Source of the DNA: an uncultured Methanoregula sp.
GTDB lineage: Archaea > Halobacteriota > Methanomicrobia > Methanomicrobiales > Methanospirillaceae
Length of the DNA stretch: 64,000 bases
Reading direction: 5' to 3'
Assembly (NCBI RefSeq): GCF_963662735.1
Contig: NZ_OY759744.1
Span: 1,964,153 to 2,028,152 of the forward strand
Notes under the pieces: model-generated
Database searches by the model: none
Told to the model about the DNA's origin: nothing
What the model saw: the letters and a program-made list of their open reading frames with translations, nothing else
Shown here: piece by piece, positions 8,685-19,425 of the stretch
How the letters are laid out: every line of letters starts with the position of its first letter
Numbering within the stretch: position 1 is the first letter of the stretch
Program-made: the position numbers and the translations under genes

Positions 8685-8871
8685 GACAGAGTATCCGGTT
8701 TCTGGGACTATACCCGTTGTGGTATAACCGGCATCACCCCGCCCCCTTCCTGGAACCATGGAACCCCTTCCCTTTCCGTAACGGGGCCAGACCCCGGCGG
8801 CAGGATCTCAGTCAATAACGGTAAAACGGCAGACTGCCGGGTAATGGAGTCTTTGAGATAAAGAAAAAGGT

Positions 8872-9519
8872 TCAGTATTGTTTCCGCACGGCAAGATACC
8901 ATGCTGCTGCGCCGATGACAACCACGCCAACGAGAACTATGTAAAACATGTTCTTCATGGAGAATGGCGACTCGTCATCCCGCATGGAAACGGCAAGCGA
9001 CCGGTAATAATCGATCCGCGGATAGTTCGGGTCAAGGGATTTGACTTTGTCAAACGCCGCAATAGCCTCGTCGTATTTTTTCATTCCCCCGAGAGAGAAG
9101 CCTTTGAAAAACCAGGCCGAGGTATTGGTCGGGTCAATGGCGATTGCCGTATCATAGGCTTTCTGCTCATCCTCGTACCGGCCGAGCATGTACAGGATTG
9201 TCCCGCGGTTGAGCCAGCCCTGGAGGTACTGCGGGTTGAGGCCGATCGCCGTATCGGAGGCGATGAGTGCATTGTTATACTGCTTGTCCTTGTTCATTGC
9301 ATCGGCCTTGGCGTTCCAGGCTTCATAGAACCCGGGTTCAAGGGCAGTTGCATTGTTGTACGCGTTAATGGCCCCGGCATAATCCTTTGCCTTGAACAAG
9401 GCATTTCCCTGGTCATAATACCTGGTGGCATCAGCTGAATAGGCGAGCACCGGCACGCTCAGCAGGGCAAGGCCCAGGATGGCCGCGAGCACGAAATACG
9501 GGAGAAAATTGCGTCTCAT
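8872..9519 (-). CDS. Membrane-anchored TPR protein
   Basis: 215 aa. N-terminal signal or anchor (YFVLAAILGLALLSVPVLA), four TPR units (about 30-165; for example KDYAGAINAYNNATALEP and GRYEDEQKAYDTAIAID), and a C-terminal membrane helix (FYIVLVGVVVIGAAAWYLAV) followed by RKQY. The repeat domain should face outside the membrane. It is related in design to the TPR lipoprotein just downstream; both may serve one surface assembly. Confidence 0.9.
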   Translation of the reverse strand: MRRNFLPYFVLAAILGLALLSVPVLAYSADATRYYDQGNALFKAKDYAGAINAYNNATALEPGFYEAWNAKADAMNKDKQYNNALIASDTAIGLNPQYLQGWLNRGTILYMLGRYEDEQKAYDTAIAIDPTNTSAWFFKGFSLGGMKKYDEAIAAFDKVKSLDPNYPRIDYYRSLAVSMRDDESPFSMKNMFYIVLVGVVVIGAAAWYLAVRKQY

Positions 9520-9602
9520 ATCAACCTGATCATATCTGGAACGGGAACGAGATAAAGAATTCTTCAGGCCGGTTTACCACGGTAATGCATCCGGCGACCG
9601 GA

Positions 9603-10571
9603 TCAATTTGTCAGCACAAGCACGCGGCGGGTGAGGCTCTTGTGCACCCGCTGGTCGTGGCGCTGCAGTATGGTCATGTGATCGGCGGCGATACCGGAAA
9701 TGTCCTTGTGCGTGACCACAACGGCCCGGCGACCCGGTTTCAGGATGCGGCGGATCTCGTCGAGGGCATCGGCGTACAGCTGGTCCATGGTGTCGGCTTT
9801 TTTGATGCAGACCGACTGGCCGTACGGCAGGTCCGTTACCACGGAATCGATGGCGTGGCTCCTGAATGGCAGGTCCGTTGCATCGGCGAGGAGAAGTTCC
9901 GGGTCCTGGATATTCCGCCGGCAGCCGGCAACCATCATGGGATCGAAATCGCTGCCAGGGGCCCGTGCACCCAGCAGCCCGGCCTCGATCAGGATACCCC
10001 CGGTGCCGCAGAACGGGTCAAGGAGGATATCCCCGGGTTTTGTGCAGGCAAGGTTCACGAGCGTGCGGGCCATCCGGGGCATCATGACGCCCGGGTGGAA
10101 GAAGTCCCGCTTCCCGGGATTCCGCTCGTCGTAGGCACTGCGGTTGATCGTGAAGAGCACCCGGCCAAAATAGCAGCGGTCTTCCGAGAGGATCGCCCGG
10201 TACTCCACTTCCGGGTTCTTCAGGGAGACCGGGCCGGAGATCATGGTACCGATGAGCCGCTCGAACTCCTTCTGGGAGCAGGGGTTATGTTCATGGCATC
10301 CCCCGTGAACTTTCTTTGCCCTGCCGGCAAATGGCCGGGTGGTTTCCAGTGCCAGTTCGCGGAGGAGTGCCTCGAATGCGGGAAGATCTGGCTCGCATTC
10401 GCCAAGGTACTCGAGCACTCCCTGCGTCATGGCCAGCCGTTCGGCGTCCTGCGGTTCCGGGCATTCGGCTACCGCAACCTGGAGCCGCCGGTCGAGAACC
10501 CTGCCGACACAATCGAGTTCGGCAAACGGGAGCGTGGGGTTCTCCCCGGAAAGCTCGAAAAGAAGCTTCAT
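9603..10571 (-). CDS. tRNA guanosine-10 N2-methyltransferase (archaeal Trm-G10/Trm11-like)
   Basis: 322 aa. An N-terminal THUMP-type region (about 1-150) precedes a Rossmann-like SAM-binding domain. Motifs seen are the SAM motif DPFCGTGGILIEAG, the acidic DFDPMMVAGC, LLADATDLPF and the catalytic TDLPYGQS (N/D-P-P-Y type). The family makes m2G and m2,2G at position 10 of tRNA. It is a single gene with no obvious operon partner; upstream on the minus strand is the start of the dnaJ 3' side. Confidence 0.93.
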   Translation of the reverse strand: MKLLFELSGENPTLPFAELDCVGRVLDRRLQVAVAECPEPQDAERLAMTQGVLEYLGECEPDLPAFEALLRELALETTRPFAGRAKKVHGGCHEHNPCSQKEFERLIGTMISGPVSLKNPEVEYRAILSEDRCYFGRVLFTINRSAYDERNPGKRDFFHPGVMMPRMARTLVNLACTKPGDILLDPFCGTGGILIEAGLLGARAPGSDFDPMMVAGCRRNIQDPELLLADATDLPFRSHAIDSVVTDLPYGQSVCIKKADTMDQLYADALDEIRRILKPGRRAVVVTHKDISGIAADHMTILQRHDQRVHKSLTRRVLVLTN

Positions 10572-10647
10572 TGTAGTATTCTTGGCTGCGGGCGTTCAAA
10601 TACGTGTGCAAACCGTTGAAAAAAAAGATAGGAAAATGCGGTGAAAG

Positions 10648-11781
10648 TTATTTTTTGCCCTTCTTCTTGCCGCCCATGATGCCGGAAAAGAATCCCCCGC
10701 CACCGCTGTTCTTCCCTTCCAGCTCGGCGATCTTTGCGTAGAGTTCCTTCTGTTCGTTGCTGACGGATCTCGGGGTTACGATCTTCACCCGAACGAGCAG
10801 GTCGCCGGGTTTTCCCCGCCGCTTGATCCCCTCGCCGGGGATCTTGAGGGCCGTGTTGAACTGGATGCCTGCCGGGACATGGAGGTCGATGTGGCGCTTG
10901 TCGATCGTCTCTACTTCGACCGTTGTCCCGAGCACTGCCTGGGCCGGGGTGATCTCGATGAGGGTCTCGAGATTGTCTCCCGACCGGACAAACCGGTCAT
11001 GGGTCTGGACATAGATCTCGATGAAGAGGTCGCCATTGTGCGCCCCGTAATCTCCCGCCTCGCCATAGCCTTCCATGCGGAGGCGCATGCCATTGTCTAC
11101 ACCCGCGGGGATGTGGACAGAGACTTTCCGCTTGACCCGGGTATGGCCGGATCCGCGGCAGTCCTTGCACATCTTCTCGGGGATCTTCCCCCGGCCCTCG
11201 CACTGGGTGCAGGGAGTCATCCGGACAAACTGGCCAAACGGTGACTGGGCCGTCTGGCGCATCTGGCCGGTACCCCCGCAGCGGGGACAGGTGTTGAGCC
11301 GTTTTGTCTCGCTCCCGGATCCGCTGCAGGCCGGGCAGGGCTCGGTGTGCATCACTTCAATTTCCCGGTCAACACCGGCAACAGCGTCTTCCAGTTTTAT
11401 CTGGATCCGCATGAGGAGATCCGCGCCGGGCTGGGGACCCGAGCGCCGCTGGCCGCCGCCACCAAAGAAATCGAAGATATCCCCGAAGCCGGAGAAGTCC
11501 GAGGAGAATCCTCCGCTGCTGTATCCTCCTCCGCCACCGGAATACGACCCCTTGGAAGCGTTCGTAAACGTCTCGTGGCCCATGTTGTCGTACTGGCGTT
11601 TTTTCTGTTCATCGGAGAGGACGCTGTAGGCCTCGTTGATCTCCTTGAACTTCTCTTCAGCGCCGGTATCTTTGCAGACATCGGGGTGGAATTTGCGGGC
11701 GAGGTTCCTGTAAGCTTTCTTGATCTCCTTCTCATCGGCATTCCGGGGTATGCCGAGGGTCTCGTAGTAGTCCGCGCCCAT
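10648..11781 (-). CDS. dnaJ: Co-chaperone DnaJ (Hsp40)
   Basis: 377 aa. J domain with the HPD motif (KFHPDVCK, about 31-37), a Gly/Phe-rich stretch (about 78-115) and four zinc-binding repeats ([32 protein letters not shown]). The substrate-binding C-terminal domain is followed by a Gly-rich, Lys-rich tail (MGGKKKGKK). It stimulates DnaK ATPase and delivers unfolded clients. Third gene of grpE-dnaK-dnaJ; it starts 7 bases after dnaK ends. Confidence 0.98.
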   Translation of the reverse strand: MGADYYETLGIPRNADEKEIKKAYRNLARKFHPDVCKDTGAEEKFKEINEAYSVLSDEQKKRQYDNMGHETFTNASKGSYSGGGGGYSSGGFSSDFSGFGDIFDFFGGGGQRRSGPQPGADLLMRIQIKLEDAVAGVDREIEVMHTEPCPACSGSGSETKRLNTCPRCGGTGQMRQTAQSPFGQFVRMTPCTQCEGRGKIPEKMCKDCRGSGHTRVKRKVSVHIPAGVDNGMRLRMEGYGEAGDYGAHNGDLFIEIYVQTHDRFVRSGDNLETLIEITPAQAVLGTTVEVETIDKRHIDLHVPAGIQFNTALKIPGEGIKRRGKPGDLLVRVKIVTPRSVSNEQKELYAKIAELEGKNSGGGGFFSGIMGGKKKGKK

Positions 11782-11788
11782 TATTACT

Positions 11789-13648
11789 TCACTCTTCTTT
11801 TACCTTGTAATCTGCATTAACGACATTGTCGTCCGTCTTGGCTTCCTGCTCTGCCGGTCCTGCACCGGCATCCGGCCCGGCCTGCTGTTGTGCCGCTGCC
11901 TGATCTGCCTGGACTTTCTGGTAAATCTTGGTCGTCACAGCATATACAGCTTCAGTGAGCGACTCCATAGCCTTCTTGACTTCGTCGAGGTTGTTCTCTT
12001 CAAGGGCCTTTTTCACGGCCGCAGTGCCGTCCTCGACTTTCTGCTTGTCCTCTGCATCCAGCTTGTCGCCATTCTCCTTGAGCAGTTTCTCAGCAGTGAA
12101 GACCGCGGTGTCTGCCTGGTTGCGGAGCTCGATCTCATCCCTCTGCTTTTTGTCCTCTGCCTCGAACTGCTTGGCTGCATCCATCATCTTCTTGATGTCC
12201 TCTTCCGAGAGTTTCTTGTCTCCCTTGATGGAGATGGCCTGCTGGTTGCCGCTGCCAAGGTCTTTTGCCGAGACGTGTATGATGCCGTTCGAGTCGATAT
12301 CGAACGTCACTTCGATCTGGGGAATGCCCCGGGGTGCCGGCGGGATGCCGGTGAGCTGGAACTTCCCGAGCGTGAAATTGTCCTTCGCGAGCGCACGCTC
12401 TCCCTGGACCACGTGGATCTCGACACTGGTCTGGCCGTCTGCTGCTGTCGAGAAGATTTGGCTTTTCCTGGTGGGGATCGTTGTATTGCGCTCGATGAGC
12501 TTGGTTGCGATACCGCCGAGGGTCTCAATACCGAGCGTGAGCGGGGTGACGTCCAGGAGAACGATATCCTTGGTCTCGCCGGTCAGGACTGCTCCCTGGA
12601 TTCCGGCGCCGAGGGCCACGCACTCATCGGGGTTGAGTCCCTTGTCCGGTTCCTTGCCGAGCAGTTTCTTGACGGTCTCCTGGACCAGGGGCACACGGGT
12701 CGAACCGCCGACTAAGAGGACGTGATCGATATCCTTGGGTTCGAGTTTTGCATCGCTCAGTGCCTGTTTTACCGGACCGACTGTTGATTCGACAAGACCG
12801 CCTATCAGCTGCTCGAGCTTGGACCGCGTGAGATCGATGTTCAGGAACTTCGGGCCGCTGGCGTCGGTGGTGATGTAGGGCAGATTGATGTTGGTGGACT
12901 GCCGCTGGGAGAGCTCGATCTTCGCGTTCTCCGCTGCATCCCGCAGGCGCTGCATGGCGTACGGATCATTCCTTAAGTCGATCCCTTCCTTCTTCTTGAA
13001 CTCCTCGATGAGGTGATCCTGGACCAGCTTGTCGAAGTCGTCGCCGCCAAGGTGGTTGTTCCCCGCAGTGGACTTGACTTCGAAGACACCGTCTCCGAGC
13101 GTAAGGATAGAGACATCGAAGGTGCCGCCGCCGAGATCGTAGACCAGGACCGTTGCATCGCTTTCCTTATCGATACCATAGGCAAGGGCACTTGCCGTCG
13201 GTTCGTTGATGATACGCAGTACTTCGAGGCCGGCGATCTTCCCTGCGTCCTTGGTTGCCTGGCGCTGGGCATCATTGAAATATGCCGGGACGGTAACTAC
13301 GGCCTTGTTGATCTTTTCGCCGAGGAATGCCTCTGCATCGATCTTGAGTTTCTGCAGGATCATTGCAGAGATTTCCTGGGGGGTGTATTCCTTGTTGTCG
13401 ATCTTGACCTTCTCGCTGGTGCCCATCTTCCGCTTGATGGACTGGATGGTCCGCTGGGGGTTGGTTACTGCCTGGCGTTTTGCGAGGCTGCCAACCAGCC
13501 GTTCGCCTTCTTTGGTGAATGCGACGATGGATGCAGTTGTCCGTCCGCCTTCAGCATTGGGAATCACGATAGGCTTTCCGGCCTCCATGATGGACATGCA
13601 GGAAAACGTTGTTCCCAGATCGATACCCAGAACTTTCTCTTGTGCCAT
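11789..13648 (-). CDS. dnaK: Chaperone DnaK (Hsp70)
   Basis: 619 aa. Actin-like ATPase domain with [11 protein letters not shown] at the start, the phosphate-binding [11 protein letters not shown] and LVGGSTRVP motifs, then the beta substrate-binding domain and a helical lid ending in an acidic tail. It folds and protects proteins in an ATP cycle with GrpE and DnaJ. The start is fixed by the conserved N-terminus and lies 3 bases after the grpE stop. Archaeal DnaK systems are generally viewed as acquired from bacteria. Confidence 0.98.
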   Translation of the reverse strand: MAQEKVLGIDLGTTFSCMSIMEAGKPIVIPNAEGGRTTASIVAFTKEGERLVGSLAKRQAVTNPQRTIQSIKRKMGTSEKVKIDNKEYTPQEISAMILQKLKIDAEAFLGEKINKAVVTVPAYFNDAQRQATKDAGKIAGLEVLRIINEPTASALAYGIDKESDATVLVYDLGGGTFDVSILTLGDGVFEVKSTAGNNHLGGDDFDKLVQDHLIEEFKKKEGIDLRNDPYAMQRLRDAAENAKIELSQRQSTNINLPYITTDASGPKFLNIDLTRSKLEQLIGGLVESTVGPVKQALSDAKLEPKDIDHVLLVGGSTRVPLVQETVKKLLGKEPDKGLNPDECVALGAGIQGAVLTGETKDIVLLDVTPLTLGIETLGGIATKLIERNTTIPTRKSQIFSTAADGQTSVEIHVVQGERALAKDNFTLGKFQLTGIPPAPRGIPQIEVTFDIDSNGIIHVSAKDLGSGNQQAISIKGDKKLSEEDIKKMMDAAKQFEAEDKKQRDEIELRNQADTAVFTAEKLLKENGDKLDAEDKQKVEDGTAAVKKALEENNLDEVKKAMESLTEAVYAVTTKIYQKVQADQAAAQQQAGPDAGAGPAEQEAKTDDNVVNADYKVKEE

Positions 13649-13651
13649 AGT

Positions 13652-14182
13652 TTATACCTCCGAATTTTCGTTTCCTTTCGATACTGCAACTTTTGCGTGT
13701 CTGATTACTTTGTCATGCATACGATATCCGCGGGCAACCTCGTCGATTACGGTTCCCGCTGTTTCATCTGATGGGACATGGGCGATAGCTTCGTGCTCCG
13801 CCGGGCTGAACTGTTTTTTCAGGGATTCTATGGGAATCACGCCGTGCCGCTCCAGCTGGGAAGCAAGGAGCTGCTGGATCTGGACAATGCCTTCCCGCAG
13901 GTGGGCATCATCGGATTTGAGGGCCCGTTCGAGATTGTCAACAACCTCGAGCAGGTCCACGGCGAAACGCTCGTTTGCAAGAGCCGTGATGGATTCCCGT
14001 TCCCTGGCTGTACGCCTCCGGAAATTCTCAAAATCCGCAGCCAGCCTGAGAAACTGGCCGTTCAAATCAGCAAACGCTTTCTTTTGTTCATCCAGCATTG
14101 ACTGCGGATCCGAAGGCTGGTTTTCCACGGGTTCGGAAACCCCGGAACCGTCCTTTTCTGGAGTGTTTTCTGCCTCAACCAT
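13652..14182 (-). CDS. grpE: Nucleotide exchange factor GrpE
   Basis: 176 aa. An acidic N-terminus is followed by a long coiled coil (about 40-100, FLRLAADFENFRRRTARE is typical) and a beta domain (VARGYRMHDKVIRHAKVAVSKG). It releases ADP from DnaK. ATG 14182 (MVEAEN) is chosen over an upstream TTG because AGGATG lies six bases ahead of it. First gene of the heat-shock operon, with a strong TATA box upstream. Confidence 0.95.
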   Translation of the reverse strand: MVEAENTPEKDGSGVSEPVENQPSDPQSMLDEQKKAFADLNGQFLRLAADFENFRRRTARERESITALANERFAVDLLEVVDNLERALKSDDAHLREGIVQIQQLLASQLERHGVIPIESLKKQFSPAEHEAIAHVPSDETAGTVIDEVARGYRMHDKVIRHAKVAVSKGNENSEV

Positions 14183-14225
14183 AATACATCCTATTCGATG
14201 TTCCAATATCTATTGCATTGTAGTT

Positions 14226-14240
14226 CTATATATATATTTA
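14226..14240 (-). promoter_or_regulatory. TATA box of grpE-dnaK-dnaJ
   Basis: A run of alternating T and A (TATATATATATTTA on the plus strand) 44-58 bases ahead of the grpE ATG. Transcription would start near 14200, leaving a leader of about 20 bases that includes the AGGATG ribosome site. Confidence 0.7.
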
Positions 14241-14452
14241 CTTCATCCTGCGGGGTAATTCGATAATCCCTGCCTGTTTTGGAGAACGGGGTGTGATTAT
14301 TGGCAGAAATCCGGTTTTGGAACGACGTTGTACCTCAAATTTCATTCCGGTCATATATCATCGCATAACCGGAATCGGTTTCCAGAGTCCCCCGGGTTCG
14401 GAAATGTCCCCTCGGCATACCTTTTTCTTTCCTGTTCTTCATACACTAGTCC

Positions 14453-15937
14453 ATGAAGTGGGCACTGCTTTCTGTCTGGGATAAGACGGGTATCATCGAG
14501 CTTGCACAGGAACTTATCGGACAAAAATATAGTATTATGAGTTCCGGCGGTACCGGGAAATGCCTGGCAGAGGCCGGCATCAAATTCACCGAAGTTTCCA
14601 GCTATACCGGCTTTCCGGAAATGATGGACGGTCGGGTAAAGACCCTTCACCCCAAGGTGCACGGGGGACTGCTTGGCCGGCGACAGATTGATGATGCCGT
14701 CATGGCCAAGCACGGCATTAACCATATCGATCTCCTTGTTGTCAACCTGTACCCGTTCGAGAAGATGGCTGCCCAGAAGATGAATCTCGAAGAGCTCATC
14801 GAATATATCGACGTTGGCGGCCCGGCCATGATCCGTGCAGCAGCGAAAAACTACCGGGATGTTGCGGTCGTTGTTGATCCCACTGATTACCCGATGGTCT
14901 GCAACGCAGTCAGGGGTGAAGGCATTGCCGAGAAAGAGCGGCTCATCCTTGCGAAAAAGGCCTTTGCCCGGACGGCAGCGTACGATGCAGCGATCAGCAA
15001 CCACCTGTACCAGCTGGATTCCCTGTTTCCCGCAACATTCACAGTACAGTATTCTCATGGGCGGGCACTCCGGTACGGTGAGAATCCTCACCAGCAGGCA
15101 GCAGTGTACGGCAGCTCAGGCATAGCAGGTGCAGAGCCCCTCCAGGGCAAGCAGATGTCCTACAACAATTACCTTGACCTGAATGCCGGGGTTTCCCTCA
15201 TGCGGGAGTTCGATGAGCCTGCAGCCGTTATCGTAAAACACAACAACCCCTGCGGTGTTGCTATCGGGAACGATGTCTTTGAGGCGTACGTGACTTCCCG
15301 GGATGTTGACCCGGTGTCCGCATACGGTTCCGTTGTCTCGGTGAACCGCGAGCTCACGAAGAAACTGGCTGAAGAGATCAGCAACACGTTTGTGGAAGTC
15401 ATTCTTGCTCCGTCATTCTCAAATGATGCCCTGGATATTATGAAAAAGAAAGAGAACATGAGGGTCATCACCCTGCCGGATCGTGCACCATCTGACGAGA
15501 TCCGGACAATCGATGGCGGCGTGCTGGTCCAGCGGACTCCCGCCTACCAGGAGCACTGGGAAGTCATCACGGACCGGGATCCAACTCCCGATGAGATGAA
15601 AGCCCTGCAGCTGGCATGGAAAGTCTGCAAACACACCAAGAGTAATACGATCATTTTTGCCGACAAGTCGCATACTCTTGGGATCGGGGCCGGCCAGATG
15701 AGCCGCGTTGACTCGGCAAAGATCGCTATTGAAAAGGCCTGTGCCTCCCTGAAAGGATCAGCCGTTGCCTCCGATGCCTTCCTTCCCTTCCCGGATACCC
15801 TTGAGGTAGCTGCAGAAGCGGGAGCGACTGCCCTGGTCCAGCCCGGCGGTTCAATCCGGGACAAGGAAGTGATCGATGCTGCCAACCGGCTCCAGATGGC
15901 AATGATTTTTACGGGCATCCGGTACTTCAGGCACTGA
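14453..15937 (+). CDS. purH: Bifunctional AICAR transformylase / IMP cyclohydrolase
   Basis: 494 aa, the full bacterial-type length. The N-terminal MGS-like cyclohydrolase domain (about 1-190) carries SSGGTGK, GRVKTLHPKVHGG and the KTLHP motif. The C-terminal formyltransferase domain has IVKHNNPCG with the catalytic Lys-His, and YDAAISNHL. It makes the last two steps of IMP synthesis. Many archaea use PurP and PurO instead, so the bacterial-type enzyme is noteworthy. No ribosome site precedes the ATG, so the mRNA may be leaderless. A T-run (15944-15951) follows the stop. Confidence 0.97.
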   Translation: MKWALLSVWDKTGIIELAQELIGQKYSIMSSGGTGKCLAEAGIKFTEVSSYTGFPEMMDGRVKTLHPKVHGGLLGRRQIDDAVMAKHGINHIDLLVVNLYPFEKMAAQKMNLEELIEYIDVGGPAMIRAAAKNYRDVAVVVDPTDYPMVCNAVRGEGIAEKERLILAKKAFARTAAYDAAISNHLYQLDSLFPATFTVQYSHGRALRYGENPHQQAAVYGSSGIAGAEPLQGKQMSYNNYLDLNAGVSLMREFDEPAAVIVKHNNPCGVAIGNDVFEAYVTSRDVDPVSAYGSVVSVNRELTKKLAEEISNTFVEVILAPSFSNDALDIMKKKENMRVITLPDRAPSDEIRTIDGGVLVQRTPAYQEHWEVITDRDPTPDEMKALQLAWKVCKHTKSNTIIFADKSHTLGIGAGQMSRVDSAKIAIEKACASLKGSAVASDAFLPFPDTLEVAAEAGATALVQPGGSIRDKEVIDAANRLQMAMIFTGIRYFRH

Positions 15938-15943
15938 TTATCT

Positions 15944-15951
15944 CTTTTTTT
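15944..15951 (+). terminator. Oligo-T terminator after purH
   Basis: Eight T residues start seven bases after the purH stop. In archaea T-rich stretches without a hairpin commonly end transcription. Confidence 0.45.
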
Positions 15952-16004
15952 TGTATTTCAGCCAGATTCCTGCGATAATTATATATTCTGCGAACTTGTC
16001 ATAT

Positions 16005-16016
16005 GTTATTTAAATC
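16005..16016 (+). promoter_or_regulatory. TATA box for the first DUF4013 gene
   Basis: GTTATTTAAATC lies 55-66 bases ahead of the ATG at 16071 and upstream of a GGTGAT ribosome site at 16061-16066. Confidence 0.55.
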
Positions 16017-16070
16017 GTTTGTGGCTGAACCAGCCATAAATGATCCTGAAACGGATTTGTGGTGATTAAC

Positions 16071-16739
16071 ATGGATTTTGGTAAACTTGTGGGAGACTCT
16101 TTCGGCTATGCAAAAGAAGGTCTCGTTGGAAAGTGGGTAACCTGGATACTGCTGATCATCAGCTGCATCATCTTCCCCCTCATCATGGGATACATTATGC
16201 GGGTTTACCGTGGTGCAGCTTCGGCACCTGAACTGAATGAATGGGTCAGTATGTTTATCGATGGGATCAAACTGTTCGTGGTTGGTCTGATCTATGCCAT
16301 TCCGATCATCATCATCGAGTTCGTTGTCCTGGGAAGTGCATTCGTAACGGCAATTTCCGCGAATGCATATGGCGTGACAGATCCCGGCGCGGTAATGGGA
16401 CTCATCGGGGCTCTCCTCTTTGGGATCATTATTCTCGCAATTGTTTCGATTATCATCGGACTTATTGTTGCAACCGCAGTAGTTCGCTTTGCCCGCACGA
16501 ACAGTTTTGGCGAAGCGTTCAATTTCGGCGCTATCTTTGCTCATATCGGGAAGATCGGCTTCGTGTCCTACCTTGTTGCCCTGATCATTATGGGTATCAT
16601 TATGGGTGTCATTGAAGTGATCTGCATGATGATCCCCTATATCGGGATGGTTCTGCTCTTCATCCTGCTCCCGGTTCTTGTCCTGTTCGAAGCACGGTAC
16701 CTTACCCTGCTCTATGACAGTGCCGGCACGGCAGCATAA
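16071..16739 (+). CDS. DUF4013 membrane protein
   Basis: 222 aa. The N-terminus (DFGKLVGDSFGYAKEGLVGKW) is followed by about five hydrophobic helices. DUF4013 is a family of archaeal integral membrane proteins of unknown function. ATG 16071 is preferred over the GTG codons at 16059-16062 because GGTGAT sits five bases ahead. It is the first of two tandem paralogs. Confidence 0.88.
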   Translation: MDFGKLVGDSFGYAKEGLVGKWVTWILLIISCIIFPLIMGYIMRVYRGAASAPELNEWVSMFIDGIKLFVVGLIYAIPIIIIEFVVLGSAFVTAISANAYGVTDPGAVMGLIGALLFGIIILAIVSIIIGLIVATAVVRFARTNSFGEAFNFGAIFAHIGKIGFVSYLVALIIMGIIMGVIEVICMMIPYIGMVLLFILLPVLVLFEARYLTLLYDSAGTAA

Positions 16740-16829
16740 TTCCTTTTTTCCTGTTCTTCCGATTTCTTTGCCCGGGCATATCTTTTTATTTTCAGACAAA
16801 GACTCTTTGAAAACATCTGGTGAACTGAC

Positions 16830-17561
16830 ATGGATTATGGCTTAATGCTTGACGAATCGCTTTCCTATGCAAAAGAGGGTGTCTGGTCGAAATGGACCCG
16901 CTGGCTCCTTCTCATTATCAGCATGATTATCTTCCCGCTTATCCTGGGATACATGGTGAGGATATTCCGGGGGGAGAAGCCTGCTCCGGAGCTGAACGGC
17001 TGGGGATCGATGTTTATTGACGGGCTCAAACTCTTTGTCGTGGAACTGATCTATGCCGCCCCGGTAATTCTGCTTGTCATCATCGCGTTCCTCCCGCTCG
17101 TATCCTCTGTGCTGACCTCAGGTGCCTTCTACCAGGATTTCTCCTCAATGTCCGAGACGCAGATCAACCAGTGGTTCATGAGCCATCCCGAGCTTATATC
17201 AGCAACCGGAATAATGCTTGTCGTGATTCTCGTTGCGGTACTGCTTGCAATTATTATCTCGATCTTTTCATTCCTCGGTGCAGTCCGGTTCGCAAAAACC
17301 GGCAGTATCAGCGAAGCATTCAATTTTTCAGCTATTCTTGCCCATATCCGGAGAATCGGCTGGCTGAATTACATTATTGCACTCCTGGTTATCGGTGTTA
17401 TCGGCTTTGTTTTCGGCCTGATCTTCAATATCTTCTCACTGATACCGGCAGTTGGCGATATCATCGGTCTTATTGTGATGATTGTCCTCTATGTGCCGTT
17501 CATCCTCTTCTCCAGCAGGTACAACCTCCTGGTCTATGAAGCCGGTGAAGAAAAGAGTTAA
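16830..17561 (+). CDS. DUF4013 membrane protein, second copy
   Basis: 243 aa. It aligns with the preceding gene along its whole length (ESLSYAKEGVWSKWTRWLLLIISMIIFPLI-like N-terminus, PAPELNGWGSMFIDGLKLF, GSISEAFNFSAILAHI), so this is a tandem duplication. It has its own TATA-like stretch (about 16777-16790) and a GGTGA ribosome site, suggesting separate transcription. It is slightly longer in the middle loop (about 95-115). Function unknown. Confidence 0.88.
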   Translation: MDYGLMLDESLSYAKEGVWSKWTRWLLLIISMIIFPLILGYMVRIFRGEKPAPELNGWGSMFIDGLKLFVVELIYAAPVILLVIIAFLPLVSSVLTSGAFYQDFSSMSETQINQWFMSHPELISATGIMLVVILVAVLLAIIISIFSFLGAVRFAKTGSISEAFNFSAILAHIRRIGWLNYIIALLVIGVIGFVFGLIFNIFSLIPAVGDIIGLIVMIVLYVPFILFSSRYNLLVYEAGEEKS

Positions 17562-17685
17562 TTTTTTAATGCTCGCCGGGGTTGCGGCACCTGGTGTTCA
17601 ACCCCCGCCACCTTGCATCTCCGATGCGGTGAAACGTCCTGTTAAAGGTTGGACCGGGAAAATTCCGGGCTTTTGTAAAAAAAGA

Positions 17686-19329
17686 TTATCGCTGGACTGC
17701 GCCCCGGTTGGCCTGCTCCACGCTCTTTGCATACCGGGCAAGAACGCCTTCAAGGGGTTTATGAGGCTGCTTCCAGTGTGTCTTGCGCTCTTTGAGGATT
17801 GCAGCATCAACGCAAAGATCGATCTTTTTTGCAAACAGGTCGACTTCTATTTGATCGCCCTCTTCCACGAGCCCGATTGGTCCGCCGATTGCCGCTTCCG
17901 GGGCAACGTGGCCGATACACGGACCCCTGGTTCCCCCGGAGAACCTGCCGTCCGTAATAAGGACAACCCGGGTATACCCGAAACCCATGAGAGCAGATGT
18001 CGGGGAGAGCATCTCCGGCATCCCGGGGGCACCCCGTGGCCCTTCATACCGGATGATGACGATATCTCCTTCGCGGATTTCACGGGCAAGGATCGCTTTC
18101 ATTGCAGCCGGCTCACCATCGAAGACCCGGGCTGGCCCCTTGTGCTTCCACATACTCTCGGGAACTGCTGCACATTTGACCACGGCGCCATCCGGGGCGA
18201 GCGTCCCGAAGAGAACTTTCAATCCCCCGGCAGCATGGACCGGTGCATCGATGCTCTGGATCACCGAGCTGTTTTTGACAACCGCCATCCGGGCAATGTC
18301 GAGAATATCCTTCCCGGATACACCGGGTGACGATTCAAGAAATTTTTCCAGCTGGTGGAGCACAGCCGGGATTCCCCCGGCACGGTGAAGCGTCTGCATG
18401 GAGTGAGGGCCGGAAGGCTGCATGTGGCAGATGTGGGGAATGGTGTCTGAGAATGTATTGAAATCCTCAAGAGTCAGCGGGATCTCACCTTCAGCGGCAA
18501 CTGCCATGAGGTGAAGGACGGTATTGGTTGATCCCCCGAGTGCCATGTCTACCCGGATCGCGTTCTGCAGGCTTTTCTTGGTGATGATATCCCGGGATCG
18601 GGTATTCTTGTTGACAAGGGCCATCACGGCTTCGCCGCTCTCCCGTGCGATCCGGAGTTTTCCCGCATCAACCGCGGGGGTAGCCGCACAATGCGGGAGC
18701 GACATTCCCATTGCCTCGGTCATGCAGGCCATGGTGTTTGCCGTGTAAAGCCCCTGGCAGCTGCCGCAGCCGGGCATGGCACATCCCTCCAGTTCGCAGA
18801 GCGCAGGTTCGCTCATTTTTCCTGCGGCAACTTTTCCCACGCCTTCGAATATGTCGATGAGGGAGAGGTCTTTCCCATCCTGGAAACCTGAAAGCATGGC
18901 ACCCCCGGTAACCACGATGGTGGGGATATTGCACCGGACTGCTGCCATGAGCATGCCCGGCACGATCTTGTCGCATGTCCCGATACAGACAAGGCCGTCG
19001 AACCGGTGTGCCTGGACCATCAGTTCGACAGAATCGGCAATATTTTCCCGGGACGGGAGGGAATAGCGCATTCCCTCGTGTCCCATGGCGATCCCATCGC
19101 AGATGCCGATAACGCCGAATTCGAACGGTACTCCCCCGGCAGCAGCAATTCCTTCCCGGACCTTCTCTCCCAGTTTCTGGAGGTGGACGTGGCCGGGAAC
19201 GATCGTATTGTAGGCATTGGCAATGCCGATGAATGGAAGTTTCATCTCGCGATCGGTAACGCCCAGCGATCGGAGGAGCGAACGATTGGGTGCCCGCTGG
19301 TACCCTGTTTTTATCTCATCACTACGCAT
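17686..19329 (-). CDS. ilvD: Dihydroxy-acid dehydratase
   Basis: 547 aa, normal family length. It dehydrates 2,3-dihydroxy acids to 2-oxo acids in valine, isoleucine and leucine synthesis and carries an Fe-S cluster. Motifs seen are [13 protein letters not shown], the cluster cysteine in [32 protein letters not shown], and the C-terminal [18 protein letters not shown]. No other ilv genes are adjacent. Confidence 0.97.
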   Translation of the reverse strand: MRSDEIKTGYQRAPNRSLLRSLGVTDREMKLPFIGIANAYNTIVPGHVHLQKLGEKVREGIAAAGGVPFEFGVIGICDGIAMGHEGMRYSLPSRENIADSVELMVQAHRFDGLVCIGTCDKIVPGMLMAAVRCNIPTIVVTGGAMLSGFQDGKDLSLIDIFEGVGKVAAGKMSEPALCELEGCAMPGCGSCQGLYTANTMACMTEAMGMSLPHCAATPAVDAGKLRIARESGEAVMALVNKNTRSRDIITKKSLQNAIRVDMALGGSTNTVLHLMAVAAEGEIPLTLEDFNTFSDTIPHICHMQPSGPHSMQTLHRAGGIPAVLHQLEKFLESSPGVSGKDILDIARMAVVKNSSVIQSIDAPVHAAGGLKVLFGTLAPDGAVVKCAAVPESMWKHKGPARVFDGEPAAMKAILAREIREGDIVIIRYEGPRGAPGMPEMLSPTSALMGFGYTRVVLITDGRFSGGTRGPCIGHVAPEAAIGGPIGLVEEGDQIEVDLFAKKIDLCVDAAILKERKTHWKQPHKPLEGVLARYAKSVEQANRGAVQR

Positions 19330-19425
19330 CGACTCAGGACTCCTGTCTTATGAAGATAGATTCGCCGTTCAATACCTTTATTTCTTGTGAGAGTCGGATT
19401 GGCCAGCCCCTCACTTCGAGAAAAA

